Shown here: positions 7,528 to 16,793 of the stretch, piece after piece
Numbering within the stretch: the first letter of the stretch is position 1
Layout: each line of letters begins with the position of its first letter
Source of the DNA: an uncultured Prevotella sp.
Lineage (GTDB): Bacteria > Bacteroidota > Bacteroidia > Bacteroidales > Bacteroidaceae
Assembly (NCBI GenBank): GCA_947167845.1
Contig: CAMVJQ010000019.1
Coordinates: forward strand, 1 to 42,033
Length of the DNA stretch: 42,033 nucleotides
Direction of reading: 5' to 3'
Made by a program: the position numbers and the translations under genes
The notes under the pieces: model-generated
The model's database searches: none
What the model was told of the DNA's origin: nothing
The model's input: only the letters and a program-made list of their open reading frames with translations

Positions 7528-9279
7528 ATGAGCATAAGGTTTTTCCTTTTGGCACTGACCATGCTTTTCCTGGGCTCCCACGCATCAGTGGCTGCCGACG
7601 ACTATCAGAGCGAGCCGGCATATCTGGCTCTGCGCGACTCCATGCGCACCGCCTTCAACAGCGGCGACAGCGCACGCTTCTTCCCCGCCCTCTACAAGTT
7701 AGAGGACTATCTGCTGAAGAAGGAGGACCTGCACGCCTACTATACGCAGCGCTGCAACGAGATCGTCTTCCTGATGAACCGCCAGCGCATCTTCGAGGCC
7801 TACAAACTGGCCCGCCAACTGTCGAAGGAACTGCGCGAGAAGCGGCTCGACAAGGAGATGTACATGGCCTACAACATGATGGGTCACATCAACCGCTACT
7901 GCGGCAACAAGGAGGCGGCGAAGGAATGCTTCAAACAGGTGATCGAGATGATGGAGCACGCCGGCTACTACGAGAGCATGCCACCCATCTACATGAACAT
8001 CGTCAACGTGGAACTGGACGACGACCCCGAGGGGTCGCTCGTGCTGCTGGAGAAAGCGCTGGAGATAGCCAGGAAATACGCACCCGAGCGCGTGTTCGAC
8101 ATCGAGACGCGCAAGACTCTCAGTTACTTCAACAGCGGCAAGAAAGAGCAATTCCTGGAAGGCTACAAGCGATACCGCGAGGGCGTGGCAGAAGGCAAGT
8201 CGTCAGTACACGGCCGCATCATGGAAATCTACTACCTAGTGCTCACCGGCAACTCTGACAAAGCCCTCCAACTGGCTGATGCCGAACTGGGCGAAGACGG
8301 GCAAGAGGCCATCACGATGATCTACGAACAGGCCGGCAGATGGAAGGAGGCATTCCAATCGCTGAAGAAACAGACCGCCAGGCAGGACTCTATCAACAAC
8401 GTGGTGCTGACCAACAACATGGAGGGCATCAACGACGAACTGCGCATCTACGACGCAGAGCGCGAGGCCTCCCGCAGCCGCACACTTTCACTCGCAGCCC
8501 TCGCGGCGCTGCTCGCCCTGCTCGTGGCCGCCCTCACCTATATCACCATCTCGCGACGCAAGCACCTGAAGGAACTCAAGCGCGCCTACGACCACGTGCT
8601 GGAGGCCGACAAGATGAAGTCCGACTTCATCCGCAACATCACCCACGAGGTGCGCACCCCGCTCAACATCATCAGCGGATTCGGACAGATACTCTCCGAC
8701 CCCGACCTCGATGCAGGCCCGAAGGAGCGCAAGGAGATGGCCAACATGATGCTGAAGAACACCAACCAGATCACCACACTGATCGACGAGATGCTCGAAC
8801 TCTCGTTCAGCGACAAGACCGACTCTGACGTGCCCAAAGACGACACCGTCGCGGTGAACAGACTCCTGAAAGACCTGCTGAAGTCCAACGAACTCAAACT
8901 GGCACCCGGTGTCACCTTCAGCCTCGACACACAACTTTCCGACGACTACACCATCAAGTCGAATGAGGAATTGCTCAAGCGCATCATCAACCCGCTGATC
9001 GACAACGCCTGCAAGTACACCACGAAAGGCGGCATCACCATCCGCGCCGCCGCCGACGACAAGCGTCTGGAAGTGGCCGTGGAGGACACGGGCATCGGCA
9101 TCCCAGAGAAAGAAGCAGAGAGAGTGTTCGAACGCTTTGTCAAACTCGACAACTTCAAGGAGGGCCTGGGCCTGGGCCTGCCACTCAGCAAGATGCTGGC
9201 CAGCAGAATCGGAGGCCACGTCAGCCTCGACAGCCGCTACAAGGACGGAGCCCGCATCATCGTCACACTGGATCTATAA
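7528..9279 (+). CDS. Sensor histidine kinase with periplasmic TPR-like domain (orphan)
   Basis: A 583-residue membrane sensor. It has a signal peptide (residues 1-23), a long helical-repeat periplasmic region of TPR type (about 30-310) and one transmembrane segment (about 319-342). A HisKA domain follows with phosphoacceptor His373 in FIRNITHEVRTPLN. The HATPase domain has an N box at Asn493 (NPLIDNACKYT), a G1 box at Asp520 (VEDTGIGIPEKE) and the F/G2 region GLGLGLPLSK. No receiver or DNA-binding domain is fused, and no response regulator lies nearby, so its partner must be encoded elsewhere. The stimulus is unknown; TPR sensors of this layout are frequent in Bacteroidota. Confidence 0.9.
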   Translation: MSIRFFLLALTMLFLGSHASVAADDYQSEPAYLALRDSMRTAFNSGDSARFFPALYKLEDYLLKKEDLHAYYTQRCNEIVFLMNRQRIFEAYKLARQLSKELREKRLDKEMYMAYNMMGHINRYCGNKEAAKECFKQVIEMMEHAGYYESMPPIYMNIVNVELDDDPEGSLVLLEKALEIARKYAPERVFDIETRKTLSYFNSGKKEQFLEGYKRYREGVAEGKSSVHGRIMEIYYLVLTGNSDKALQLADAELGEDGQEAITMIYEQAGRWKEAFQSLKKQTARQDSINNVVLTNNMEGINDELRIYDAEREASRSRTLSLAALAALLALLVAALTYITISRRKHLKELKRAYDHVLEADKMKSDFIRNITHEVRTPLNIISGFGQILSDPDLDAGPKERKEMANMMLKNTNQITTLIDEMLELSFSDKTDSDVPKDDTVAVNRLLKDLLKSNELKLAPGVTFSLDTQLSDDYTIKSNEELLKRIINPLIDNACKYTTKGGITIRAAADDKRLEVAVEDTGIGIPEKEAERVFERFVKLDNFKEGLGLGLPLSKMLASRIGGHVSLDSRYKDGARIIVTLDL

Positions 9280-9292
9280 ACCGACAGCATAT

Positions 9293-10027
9293 ATGAAGAA
9301 GACTATCCTGACCATGCTCCTGACCGCCATCGTGGCAGCAGGATGCAATGCCGCTCAGAAGGTGGACGAGTTTACCACCAAGAGTGGCAAGCGAGTGACG
9401 TTCACGTGCATCAAGCACGCCAGTATCCAGATCAACTACAACGGCACGGAGATCCAGATAGACCCCGTCGGCTTCGGCGTGCAGCCCACGACGGACTACA
9501 ACCAGTTTCCCAAGGCCAACATCATCCTGATCACCCACGAGCACAAGGACCACTTCGACCGTGAGGCCATCACCTGCGTGCGCACCCCCGCCACCAGCAT
9601 CTATTCGAACACGGCGGTCTACAACATGTTCCGCAACAGCATCCCCCTGAGCAACGGCGACAGCATACAGTACGCCTCCGACATCAAGATAGAGGCCGTA
9701 CCTGCCTATAACACGACGCCCGGGCGCGAGCAGTTCCACCCCAAGGGGCGCGACAACGGCTATATCCTGACACTCGACGGCCTGCGCGTCTATATCGCCG
9801 GCGACACTGAGGACATCCCCGAGATGGAGCGCCTCAAGGACATCGACATCGCCTTCCTGCCCTGCAACCAGCCCTACACAATGACTGTAGAGCAACTGGT
9901 AAAGGCCGCCAAGACCATCAAGCCCAAAGTGCTGTTCCCCTACCACTACAACAACACGCCCGTGGCAAAGGCCGTGATGCAACTGGCCGGCAGCGGCATC
10001 GACGTGCGCATCAGAGACTATCAATAG
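9293..10027 (+). CDS. MBL-fold metallohydrolase, lipoprotein
   Basis: A 244-residue protein beginning MKKTILTMLLTAIVAAGC, a lipoprotein signal with lipobox VAAGC (Cys18). The metallo-beta-lactamase core is recognised by THEHKDHFD (His82, His84, Asp86, His87), a GDTEDI segment and a late YHYNNTP histidine. This spacing fits the UPF0173/Lactamase_B_3 branch rather than a true beta-lactamase. The substrate is unknown; envelope location is inferred from the lipobox. It starts 13 bp after the histidine kinase stop, so it is probably co-transcribed. I chose the ATG at 9293 because it begins the signal; longer frames run back into the kinase gene. Confidence 0.85.
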   Translation: MKKTILTMLLTAIVAAGCNAAQKVDEFTTKSGKRVTFTCIKHASIQINYNGTEIQIDPVGFGVQPTTDYNQFPKANIILITHEHKDHFDREAITCVRTPATSIYSNTAVYNMFRNSIPLSNGDSIQYASDIKIEAVPAYNTTPGREQFHPKGRDNGYILTLDGLRVYIAGDTEDIPEMERLKDIDIAFLPCNQPYTMTVEQLVKAAKTIKPKVLFPYHYNNTPVAKAVMQLAGSGIDVRIRDYQ

Positions 10028-10049
10028 CCCCCTATAGTCAGCCCCCAAA

Positions 10050-10174
10050 GTCACACTTACTGTTTTTTCCGTATACAGTTTTTCTGAATACAGGTTGTAA
10101 CGTTGTAACATCGCCGATGTACAAAGGGCGTGCAACCTGTTTCGCAGGTTGTAAGGTTGCTACAAGGTTGTAAC
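10050..10174. repeat. Left arm of a long inverted repeat
   Basis: This about 125-bp arm is the near-identical reverse complement of 10371-10493. The longest perfectly matching blocks include GTTGTAACGTTGTAACATCG and the adjoining CCGATGTACAAAGGGCGTGC. The arm contains several GTTGTAAC words and an internal hairpin CAACCTG-TTTCG-CAGGTTG. Differences from the other arm are scattered single bases, mostly toward the ends. Confidence 0.9.
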
Positions 10175-10370
10175 ATGTCGCTCGTGTTTGTGGCATACCG
10201 CTCCCTGCTCGTCAGGTGGCTGTCAACGACTCGATTTACTAGTAAATTCAGCGAAAGATAGGCTTCTGCCATTGGCGTGGAGCCTTCTATCGTATGGTAT
10301 CAGGTCCTACTGCACTGTAAGTAGTCATCAAAAATAACAAGTTGACATGTCTGCTGCAAGACTGGAAAGC
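10175..10370. other. Spacer between the inverted-repeat arms
   Basis: A 196-bp segment with no convincing gene. It contains a 12-bp palindrome TTTACTAGTAAA near 10234-10245. A 71-codon minus-strand frame crosses it and the left arm but has no recognisable family. Confidence 0.5.
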
Positions 10371-10493
10371 GTTACAACCTTGTTACAACCTCACAACCTC
10401 CCAAACAGGTTGCACGCCCTTTGTACATCGGCGATGTTACAACGTTACAACCTATATTCAAAAAAACTGTATGTAAAAAACAGTAAGGGTGAC
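10371..10493. repeat. Right arm of the long inverted repeat
   Basis: About 123 bp, the reverse complement of 10050-10174 with a small number of substitutions. It ends 10 bp before the stop of the Rpn-type relic on the minus strand. The pair could fold into a cruciform in DNA or a long hairpin in RNA. Confidence 0.9.
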
Positions 10494-10502
10494 GTATTAA
10501 CG

Positions 10503-10688
10503 CTACAGCACTGCTATGTTTTCTTCCGACAGCCCCGTCACTTGAGTGATGACTTCGACAGCAATGCCCAATGTTTTCATCTTACGGGCATCTTCAAGTT
10601 TAGTTTCGCTGAAACCCTCTTTCCGGCCCTTAGCCTCTGCCGTGCGGATGGCACCATCGTTATCATAGTAGACTTTCTCGCTCTCGAT
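10503..10688 (-). pseudogene. C-terminal relic of a Rpn-type PD-(D/E)XK nuclease/transposase
   Basis: The minus strand encodes about 61 residues, including EAKGRKEGFSETKLEDARKM and ITQVTGLSEENIAVL, ending in TAG at 10503-10505. This matches the C terminus of Bacteroidota Rpn-family recombination-promoting nucleases/putative transposases: a charged GRxEG linker and a final TGLSxEEI helix. A TGA sits directly upstream in frame and the nuclease domain is missing. The acyl-CoA synthetase stop follows at 10695, so the rest of the gene appears to have been deleted. It abuts the long inverted repeat, suggesting both are remains of one element. Confidence 0.75.
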
Positions 10689-10694
10689 TCACTC

Positions 10695-12422
10695 CTAAAT
10701 CACCTCATAGCCGAACTTCTTGCAGAGGTCGAGGCTCATCTCCTTGAGGCGGAACTTCTGGATCTTGCCGGAGCCCGTCAGGGGGAACTCGTCGATGAAG
10801 AAGACGTACTTCGGAATCTTGTAGCGGGCTATCTTGCCACGGCAGAACTCCTGCACGTCCTCGGGCTCCATCTTCACGCCGGGCTGGAGGATGATGAAGG
10901 CACCGACGGCCTCGCCATACTTCTTCGAGGGCACGGCAGCCACCTGCACGTCCTTGATGCCCTCCATGTGGTAGAGGAACTCCTCGATCTCACGGGGGTA
11001 GATATTCTCACCACCACGGATGATCATGTCCTTGATGCGGCCCGTGATGCGGTAGAAGCCCTGCTCGTCCTTCACGCCAAGGTCGCCGGAATGGAGGAAT
11101 CCGTTCTTGTCGATCACCTCAGCCGTGGCCTGCGGGTTCTTATAGTAGCCCTTCATCACGTTGAAGCCGCGGCAGCACATCTCGCCCTGCACGCCGACGG
11201 GACACTCCTCACCGGTCTCGGGGTCGAGCACCTTCACCTCCACGAAGGGATAGTCGCGACCCACGGTGGTACAGCGCTGCTCGAACGAATCGTTCAGACA
11301 GGTCTGCGTCATGCCGGGCGACGACTCCGTGAGTCCGTAGACGCTGGTGATGGTCATGAACATCTTTTCGCTGACGCGCTTCATCAGTTCTATCGGACAG
11401 AGCGAGCCTGCCATGATGCCCGTGCGGAGACACGACACGTCGAACATATTGAACATCGGGTGATCGAGTTCAGCAATGAACATCGTGGGCACGCCGTAGA
11501 CTGCCGTACAACGCTCCTTATGGATGGAGGCCAGCACCACCAGGGGGTCGAACTTCTCAACCATCACCTCGGTGCAGCCGTGGGTGAGGCAGTTCATCGT
11601 GGCCAGCACCACGCCGAAGCAGTGGAATAGGGGCACGCAGACACAGAGTTTGTCATCCTGCGTGAAGGCCATGTTCTCGCCGGTGAAGTAGCCGTCGTTG
11701 GCGATGTTATAGTGGGTGAGCATCACGCCCTTGGGGAATCCCGTGGTGCCGCTGGTGTACTGCATGTTGCAGACGTCGTGGCAGGTCACCTGCTTCTTCA
11801 TCTCCAGCAACGTCTCGTCCTCGATGTTCTGTCCTAAGAGCAGCAGTTCGGCGGTGTTGTACATGCCGCGATACTTTTCCATGCCGATGAACACCACATT
11901 CTTCATGTGGGGGAATCGCTCCGAGTTCAGATGGCCGCGCTCGCAGTTCTTCAGTTCGGGCAGCATGGTATAGGTCATGTCAACATAGTTACAGTCCCAT
12001 GTGCCATCAGTAATGCAGAGGGTATGCATATCGGAGTCCTTGCAGAGATACTCCAGTTCGTTCTGCTTGTAGTTGGTGTTCACCGTCACCAGCACGGCAC
12101 CTATCTTGGCCGTGGCATAGAGAAAGGTGAGCCAGTCTGGCACGTTGGTGGCCCAGATACCGACATTGGAGCCTTTCTTCACGCCGATGGCAATCAGGCC
12201 CTTGGCCAGGTTGTCGACACGCTCATTGAACTTCGACCAGGTGAATCGCAGGTCGCGGTCGCTATAGACGATATATTCCTTGTCGGGCGTCTTCTCCGCC
12301 CAGTATTCGAGCCACTGGCCAAGCGTGCGCTCATAGAGTTGATAGCCTTCACTGCCCGTCTCGGCAGGGTATGTACGGTCAGGCAGTGGACGGCCTGCCA
12401 TATCTAATTTCACATTACTCAT
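10695..12422 (-). CDS. Acyl-CoA synthetase (AMP-binding, fatty-acid-CoA ligase type)
   Basis: A 575-residue cytosolic enzyme of the ANL superfamily that adenylates a carboxylic acid and transfers it to CoA. Motifs are complete: the phosphate-binding [18 protein letters not shown], the A5 motif YGLTESSP, the hinge [20 protein letters not shown] with [13 protein letters not shown], and the catalytic C-terminal lysine in [10 protein letters not shown]. The sequence type is medium/long-chain fatty acid-CoA ligase. It lies 2 bp after the XRE-cupin regulator and shares its promoter; this pairing recurs in Bacteroidota, which suggests the regulator tunes the ligase. The 3' end abuts a decayed mobile element. 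Confidence 0.92.
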   Translation of the reverse strand: MSNVKLDMAGRPLPDRTYPAETGSEGYQLYERTLGQWLEYWAEKTPDKEYIVYSDRDLRFTWSKFNERVDNLAKGLIAIGVKKGSNVGIWATNVPDWLTFLYATAKIGAVLVTVNTNYKQNELEYLCKDSDMHTLCITDGTWDCNYVDMTYTMLPELKNCERGHLNSERFPHMKNVVFIGMEKYRGMYNTAELLLLGQNIEDETLLEMKKQVTCHDVCNMQYTSGTTGFPKGVMLTHYNIANDGYFTGENMAFTQDDKLCVCVPLFHCFGVVLATMNCLTHGCTEVMVEKFDPLVVLASIHKERCTAVYGVPTMFIAELDHPMFNMFDVSCLRTGIMAGSLCPIELMKRVSEKMFMTITSVYGLTESSPGMTQTCLNDSFEQRCTTVGRDYPFVEVKVLDPETGEECPVGVQGEMCCRGFNVMKGYYKNPQATAEVIDKNGFLHSGDLGVKDEQGFYRITGRIKDMIIRGGENIYPREIEEFLYHMEGIKDVQVAAVPSKKYGEAVGAFIILQPGVKMEPEDVQEFCRGKIARYKIPKYVFFIDEFPLTGSGKIQKFRLKEMSLDLCKKFGYEVI

Positions 12423-12424
12423 TT

Positions 12425-13009
12425 TCAGAATGGGATATAAACCAACGCTAAGATTCTGGCGGACTTACCGAGTGCACCATGCAGGTGATGCTTCACGATA
12501 GAGTCGTAGTAGATGGAGTCGCCCTGCTTGAGCACGTATTTCTCCTTGCCATATTCTATCTCTATCTCGCCCTCCATCACGTAGATGAACTCCTCCCCCT
12601 CGTGGGCAGAGAGTTTGTAGTCGAGTGAGTCGGCGGGATTGATGTCGATGATGAACGGCTCCATGTGGCGCCCTGCCTTCTGCTGGGCCAAGGGGTGATA
12701 CTCCATGTGCTTACGGGCATCGACGGCACCGTTGGAGAAACTGATGCTGCGGTCCTTCTCCCGGTCCTCAGCGCGGCATACCACAGGCCCCAGGGCATCA
12801 TTGTCGTCCATAAACGTGCCCAAGCGCACGCCCAAGGCCCGGGCAATCTTAATCAGCGGCCCCAGCGAGGGCAGGTTCTGGTCATTCTCTATACTGTCAA
12901 TCTGCTCTACCGAGAGTCCTGTACTCTCAGCAACCTCCTCTACGGAAAGGTTCTTCGTTTCTCGAAGTCCCTTTATCTTGGAACCTACGAAAGTGTTACT
13001 ATTTGGCAT
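12425..13009 (-). CDS. XRE-family transcriptional regulator with cupin domain
   Basis: A 194-residue regulator. Residues about 9-65 form an XRE helix-turn-helix ([20 protein letters not shown] and [18 protein letters not shown]). Residues about 110-194 form a cupin_2 ligand-binding barrel ([34 protein letters not shown]). This architecture senses a small ligand in the cytoplasm. The gene leads a two-gene operon with the acyl-CoA synthetase and is divergent from the aldo/keto reductase, so it could act on both promoters in the 140-bp interval. Confidence 0.93.
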   Translation of the reverse strand: MPNSNTFVGSKIKGLRETKNLSVEEVAESTGLSVEQIDSIENDQNLPSLGPLIKIARALGVRLGTFMDDNDALGPVVCRAEDREKDRSISFSNGAVDARKHMEYHPLAQQKAGRHMEPFIIDINPADSLDYKLSAHEGEEFIYVMEGEIEIEYGKEKYVLKQGDSIYYDSIVKHHLHGALGKSARILALVYIPF

Positions 13010-13049
13010 AAAAAACTTATAAATTATAATTTCTGTCTATTTTAGGGCG

Positions 13050-13081
13050 CAAAATTACAAATAAAAAACGAAAACAACAAA
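13050..13081 (-). promoter_or_regulatory. Promoter of the XRE-cupin/acyl-CoA synthetase operon
   Basis: On the minus strand TTTG (13078-13081) is followed after 20 bp by TAATTTTG (13050-13057). This fits the Bacteroidota sigma consensus and leaves a leader of about 35 nt before the ATG at 13009. Confidence 0.75.
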
Positions 13082-13098
13082 CTTTGGCCTTGTTTTTC

Positions 13099-13129
13099 TT
13101 TGCATTTCGCTCGTTTATTCGTAACTTTG
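13099..13129 (+). promoter_or_regulatory. Promoter of the aldo/keto reductase gene
   Basis: TTTG (13099-13102), 19 bp, then TAACTTTG (13122-13129): an exact fit to TTTG-N19-TAnnTTTG. The two divergent promoters are back to back with their -33 elements only about 17 bp apart. Confidence 0.8.
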
Positions 13130-13151
13130 TCCCCAACGAAACCGCTTAACG

Positions 13152-14507
13152 ATGGAAAAAGACAGACAAAGCATGAGCCGACGCGAGTTTCTGCGCAGAC
13201 TTGGCATCGGCACCGGATCGGCCTTCGCCCTGATGGCCTTGGAACCGATGAACGTGATGGCCCAGGACGACAAGCCACAGGCCGCCAACCGCATGACCTA
13301 CCGCGTACAGCACGGGTCGGGCCAGCAAATCTCCCTGCTGGGCTTCGGCATGATGCGGCTGCCGAATGATCAGGACGAAGTGAACCAACTGGTGGACTAT
13401 GCCATCGAGCACGGTGTCAACTACTTCGACACAGCGCCGATGTATATGCGTGGACAGTCGGAAGTGCTCACAGGCAATGCCCTGGCCCGCCATCCAAGGG
13501 ATAAATTCTTCGTAGCCACCAAGATGTCGAACCAGAACCAACGGCTATGGGACTTCGACGAGGCCAGGAAGATGTACGAGCAGTCGTTCGAACGGCTGCG
13601 CGTCGACCACATCGACTACTACCTGCTGCACAGCATCGGCGGTGGCGGCGTGGACAATCTCAAGGGGCGATTCCTCGACAACGGGCTGCTCGACTTCCTG
13701 ATGAAGGAGCGCGAGGCCGGACGCATCCGCCACCTCGGCTTTTCCTATCACGGCGACGTGAGCGCCTTCGACTGGCTGCTCGACCACAACGAGACTTATC
13801 ACTGGGACTTCGTGCAGATACAGATGAACTTCCTCGACTGGCGGCACGCTTCGCTTCGCGGCGGACGGCGAGTAGACGCCGATGCTGAATATCTGTACAA
13901 CAAACTGGATAAACTCGGCATTCAATGCGTCATCATGGAACCACTACGCGGCGGAGCATTCGGAAAGATGGCCCAGGAACTGGCCGAACAGTTGCAGGCC
14001 GTCCGCCCCGGCGACAGCACTGCCCGCTGGGCATTCCGCTGGGTCGGGTCATATCCCAATGTGCTCACCACGCTGAGCGGCATGAACCGCATGGAGCACC
14101 TCGAGGAGAACATCAAGACCTTCTCGCCGCTGGAAGTGTGTACAGAAAAGGAGAACGCACTCCTGGCAGAGATAGCCGACCAGATGGCTGGCTTCCCCAC
14201 CATCCCCTGTACCACCTGCCGCTACTGCATGCCTTGTCCTTACGGCGTTGACATCCCAGGCAATTTCGCTTACTATAATGAGGCTGTCAACGAGCACATC
14301 CTGCCACTGCCCGATGCCGGAGCGACCGACTACGCAGAGCGCCAGCAGAAGTTCATCGAAGGTTACCGGAAGGCACTGCCCGATGCCGAGACCTGGGCGC
14401 GGAGTTGTCAGGACTGCGAAGAATGCCTGCCCAAGTGTCCCCAGCAGATACGCATTCCCAACCAGATGAGCCGCATCGTTCAGACGCTCCGTGTCAGGCG
14501 GAAATAA
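13152..14507 (+). CDS. Tat-exported aldo/keto reductase with C-terminal 4Fe-4S domain
   Basis: A 451-residue protein. The N terminus has a twin-arginine signal (SRREFLRRLG, then a hydrophobic stretch and a cut near AMAQDD-like VMAQ). The aldo/keto reductase barrel spans about 50-340. The catalytic tetrad is visible as Asp and Tyr in NYFDTAPMY, Lys in VATKMS and His in YYLLHSI. The C-terminal region has two cysteine clusters, CTTCRYCMPCPYGVDIP and CQDCEECLPKCP, a ferredoxin-like pattern for [4Fe-4S] clusters. Redox enzymes of this plan are common in anaerobes; the substrate is unknown. Tat export would carry a folded, cofactor-loaded enzyme to the periplasm. Confidence 0.92.
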   Translation: MEKDRQSMSRREFLRRLGIGTGSAFALMALEPMNVMAQDDKPQAANRMTYRVQHGSGQQISLLGFGMMRLPNDQDEVNQLVDYAIEHGVNYFDTAPMYMRGQSEVLTGNALARHPRDKFFVATKMSNQNQRLWDFDEARKMYEQSFERLRVDHIDYYLLHSIGGGGVDNLKGRFLDNGLLDFLMKEREAGRIRHLGFSYHGDVSAFDWLLDHNETYHWDFVQIQMNFLDWRHASLRGGRRVDADAEYLYNKLDKLGIQCVIMEPLRGGAFGKMAQELAEQLQAVRPGDSTARWAFRWVGSYPNVLTTLSGMNRMEHLEENIKTFSPLEVCTEKENALLAEIADQMAGFPTIPCTTCRYCMPCPYGVDIPGNFAYYNEAVNEHILPLPDAGATDYAERQQKFIEGYRKALPDAETWARSCQDCEECLPKCPQQIRIPNQMSRIVQTLRVRRK

Positions 14508-14512
14508 ATCCG

Positions 14513-15088
14513 TTATTCCTTCCGCTGCGAGAATTCGCAGCCACAGTATTGCTGATTGTAAAAACCAAATTCCTTCAGCAGTTCGTTACGGCGTTCGTAG
14601 AGTCCGCCCTTACGCCAGTTCTGTGCCCAAAAAGCAGTATCAGGCACCGCCTGCTCTGCCAGACGGCCGGCACGCTCTATCTGCTCCAGGCTCTTCCATC
14701 GACTGGAGGCCAGCGTTGTGGTGAAATAGTGCAGTCCCAGTTCCCTGGTCTTCCGCGCTGCCGCCGTCAGCCGCAGCGTGAAGCATAGTTCGCACCGCCG
14801 CCCACGCTCAGGCTCTCCCTCCAGTCCGCAGACATCCTGTCGCCACCCGTCGTGATCGTAATCACCGTCAATCCAGGTAAGTCCAAGACTCTCCGCATGC
14901 CGCTTGCTCTCATTCTTCCGGATGTCATACTCCTCCCTCGGCCAGATATTCGGATTATAATAGAATATTGTAGGACGGACATCATGCTGCACCAGCCACT
15001 CCACGATGGCTGACGAGCACGGGGCGCAGCAGGCATGTAGCAACACCTCGCGACACCCCTCAGGAACTACTATAGCAGGCTTCTTCAC
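14513..15088 (-). CDS. queH: Epoxyqueuosine reductase QueH
   Basis: A 191-residue enzyme for the last step of queuosine tRNA modification, reduction of epoxyqueuosine to queuosine. The family's cysteines are present: ACCAPCSS (Cys20, Cys21, Cys24), CELCF in the middle and YCGCE near the C terminus, ligands for Fe-S and metal. FYYNPNIWPREEYDIRK is a typical family segment. Last gene of a minus-strand run (GlsB-like, inositol monophosphatase, TerB-DnaJ, queH) with spacings of 3-16 bp. It converges with the aldo/keto reductase, only 5 bp separating the stops. Confidence 0.93.
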   Translation of the reverse strand: MKKPAIVVPEGCREVLLHACCAPCSSAIVEWLVQHDVRPTIFYYNPNIWPREEYDIRKNESKRHAESLGLTWIDGDYDHDGWRQDVCGLEGEPERGRRCELCFTLRLTAAARKTRELGLHYFTTTLASSRWKSLEQIERAGRLAEQAVPDTAFWAQNWRKGGLYERRNELLKEFGFYNQQYCGCEFSQRKE

Positions 15089-15091
15089 GTT

Positions 15092-15937
15092 TTAAAGTCC
15101 TCTGGCTTTCCAGATGCGATCCTTCGCCGCATTGATCTCCTGGAATTTCTTCTCTGCCGCCTTACGCACATCCTCGCCCAGCGCTGCCACCTTGTCGGGA
15201 TGGTGCTCAAGTGCAAGTTTGCGATAGGCTTTCTTCACCTCATCATCTGTCGCATCCGGGCTGACACCCAGCACCTTATAGGCATCCTCCAGCGTGTCGC
15301 CGGAGAGATGGAGCATCGAGTCAACCTCACTGGCAGAGAGCCCCATCCACTGGGCACATTCCTTCAGGGCCATGATCTCGCTCTGCGGCACACTGCCGTC
15401 GGCCTGGGCCACCATCACCAGATAGTTGAGCAACTGAAGCCGCTGCGAATAATCCATCTGCTGATTGATCTGTCCGCAACATTGTCTCACAGTCTGCTTG
15501 AACTGATTCCAACCCTCCCGCCTCTGTTCGTCGAAGAGTTTGTTCAGGATCTCATTACCCTGACTGACCGCCTCATTGCCGAAGTTCTGGCGCAGCATCT
15601 GCCGCACCAGTTCCATCTCCGAGTGCATCGCCTTGCCGTCGGCCTTGATGATATATGAAGAGAGCACCAACAGAGAGAACAGGAAACTGTTGCGCTGCCC
15701 CTGCTGCTGACGCTGGCGATAGGCCCGCTGATAAGCCTGATTATAGTCCTGATACGACTGCTGCCACGAGCCGTCATCGCGCTCGGAGCCCTGGCCCCAC
15801 GTGCCCGAATTACCCGGCGAATTGACCCCATCGAGCATGGTGTCAAAGAGAGAGCCGAACAGATAGCCTGCTATCGCTCCCAGTGGGCCACCAGCCATCC
15901 AGCCGATGAAGCCCCCTATCCATTTCCCTGCTGCCAT
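15092..15937 (-). CDS. TerB-domain and DnaJ-domain protein (DjlA-like)
   Basis: A 281-residue protein. A glycine-rich hydrophobic N terminus ([20 protein letters not shown]) probably associates with the membrane. A Gln/Tyr-rich linker (about 55-80) leads to a TerB-like helical domain (about 83-212). The C-terminal J domain (about 216-281) has the HPD motif at 246-248 within LALEHHPDK. This is the layout of DjlA-type co-chaperones, which stimulate DnaK. It lies 3 bp upstream of queH in the same operon; no functional link is evident. Confidence 0.9.
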   Translation of the reverse strand: MAAGKWIGGFIGWMAGGPLGAIAGYLFGSLFDTMLDGVNSPGNSGTWGQGSERDDGSWQQSYQDYNQAYQRAYRQRQQQGQRNSFLFSLLVLSSYIIKADGKAMHSEMELVRQMLRQNFGNEAVSQGNEILNKLFDEQRREGWNQFKQTVRQCCGQINQQMDYSQRLQLLNYLVMVAQADGSVPQSEIMALKECAQWMGLSASEVDSMLHLSGDTLEDAYKVLGVSPDATDDEVKKAYRKLALEHHPDKVAALGEDVRKAAEKKFQEINAAKDRIWKARGL

Positions 15938-15953
15938 AAAAAATAATTATGAA

Positions 15954-16787
15954 TTATGAATTGATAATCGCCAGCAGGTCCTGCTGTACGACGCCGTTAG
16001 TTGCCACCACGCTGTTGCCCTGTGTGAAATCGTCAGAGCCTGCATAGTCTGTAACCACACCGCCAGCCTCCTTCACAATCAGGCTGCCAGCCATATAGTC
16101 CCATTGGCCGATATACTGTTCGGCATATCCGTCGAGCCGTCCGCAAGCCACATAACAGAGTGCCATCGCTGCAGAACCGCACATACGGATGCTGCCCACA
16201 CGGCCATAAAGCGCATCTATCAGGCGCTTGATGACAGGTTTATAGGCATCGCTGTTGTAGGGCAGTTGAAGGCAGAGCAAGGCATCCTGAATCTTCTGGC
16301 TGCTGACATGCAGGTCAACGGGCCTGGTCGCGTGATTCTGCTCTTCTGGCTCTCGGCCAAGTCCCCTTGGTACTTGAAGCCATGCGCCACCCCCATTCCA
16401 GGCATAGAAGCACTCGTCTGCACAGATCTCATACACCACACCAATCAATATCTCCTTACCTTTCAGTAGCGCGATGCTCACGGCGTATGGGGCATACTGA
16501 TGGATGAAGTTAGTCGTGCCGTCAAGTGGATCCACCACCCACAACAACTGCTCTGCATCGTGTCCGGCCAGTCCCTCTTCGGTGATGAATCCAGCCTCTG
16601 GCAGCAGTTCTTTCAGAGCAGCCACGATCAGCCGCTCTGAACCTTTGTCCACATACGACACATAGTCGTGGGCATGCTTCCGCTCCACTCGCTCCAGAGA
16701 GAACTTCCTGCGCTCCTTCCTGATATAGTCACCCGCCCGCTGTGCTATGTCGCAGACAGACAGGGTGAGTTGTTCCAGACGCTCCAC
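15954..16787 (-). CDS. Inositol monophosphatase family protein
   Basis: A 277-residue Mg2+-dependent phosphatase of the IMPase/SuhB/CysQ family. The metal site motifs are FITEEG, WVVDPLDGTTNFIHQY and the C-terminal WDYMAGSLIVKEAGG. About 20 extra residues (VPRGLGREPEEQNHATRPVD) sit where the family usually has a short loop, which may alter substrate choice. The substrate could be inositol-1-phosphate or PAP. The gene is 6 bp downstream of the GlsB-like gene and 16 bp upstream of the TerB-DnaJ gene. Confidence 0.92.
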   Translation of the reverse strand: MERLEQLTLSVCDIAQRAGDYIRKERRKFSLERVERKHAHDYVSYVDKGSERLIVAALKELLPEAGFITEEGLAGHDAEQLLWVVDPLDGTTNFIHQYAPYAVSIALLKGKEILIGVVYEICADECFYAWNGGGAWLQVPRGLGREPEEQNHATRPVDLHVSSQKIQDALLCLQLPYNSDAYKPVIKRLIDALYGRVGSIRMCGSAAMALCYVACGRLDGYAEQYIGQWDYMAGSLIVKEAGGVVTDYAGSDDFTQGNSVVATNGVVQQDLLAIINS

Positions 16788-16793
16788 GACGAG

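Noticed and set aside
10057..10272. 71-codon minus-strand frame across the left arm of the inverted repeat
   Set aside because: It translates the repeat and part of the spacer, matches no family I know, and no promoter or ribosome-binding site is evident.
10050..10493. Possible CRISPR array or attenuator from repeated GTTGTAAC words
   Set aside because: The repeats are irregular words within two inverted arms, without uniform spacers, and no cas genes are nearby.
10347..11630. 427-codon plus-strand frame running from the inverted repeat into the acyl-CoA synthetase gene
   Set aside because: Most of it is antisense to a complete, motif-rich enzyme gene, and its N-terminal part is translated repeat. 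The His/Leu/Glu-rich composition is typical of antisense frames.
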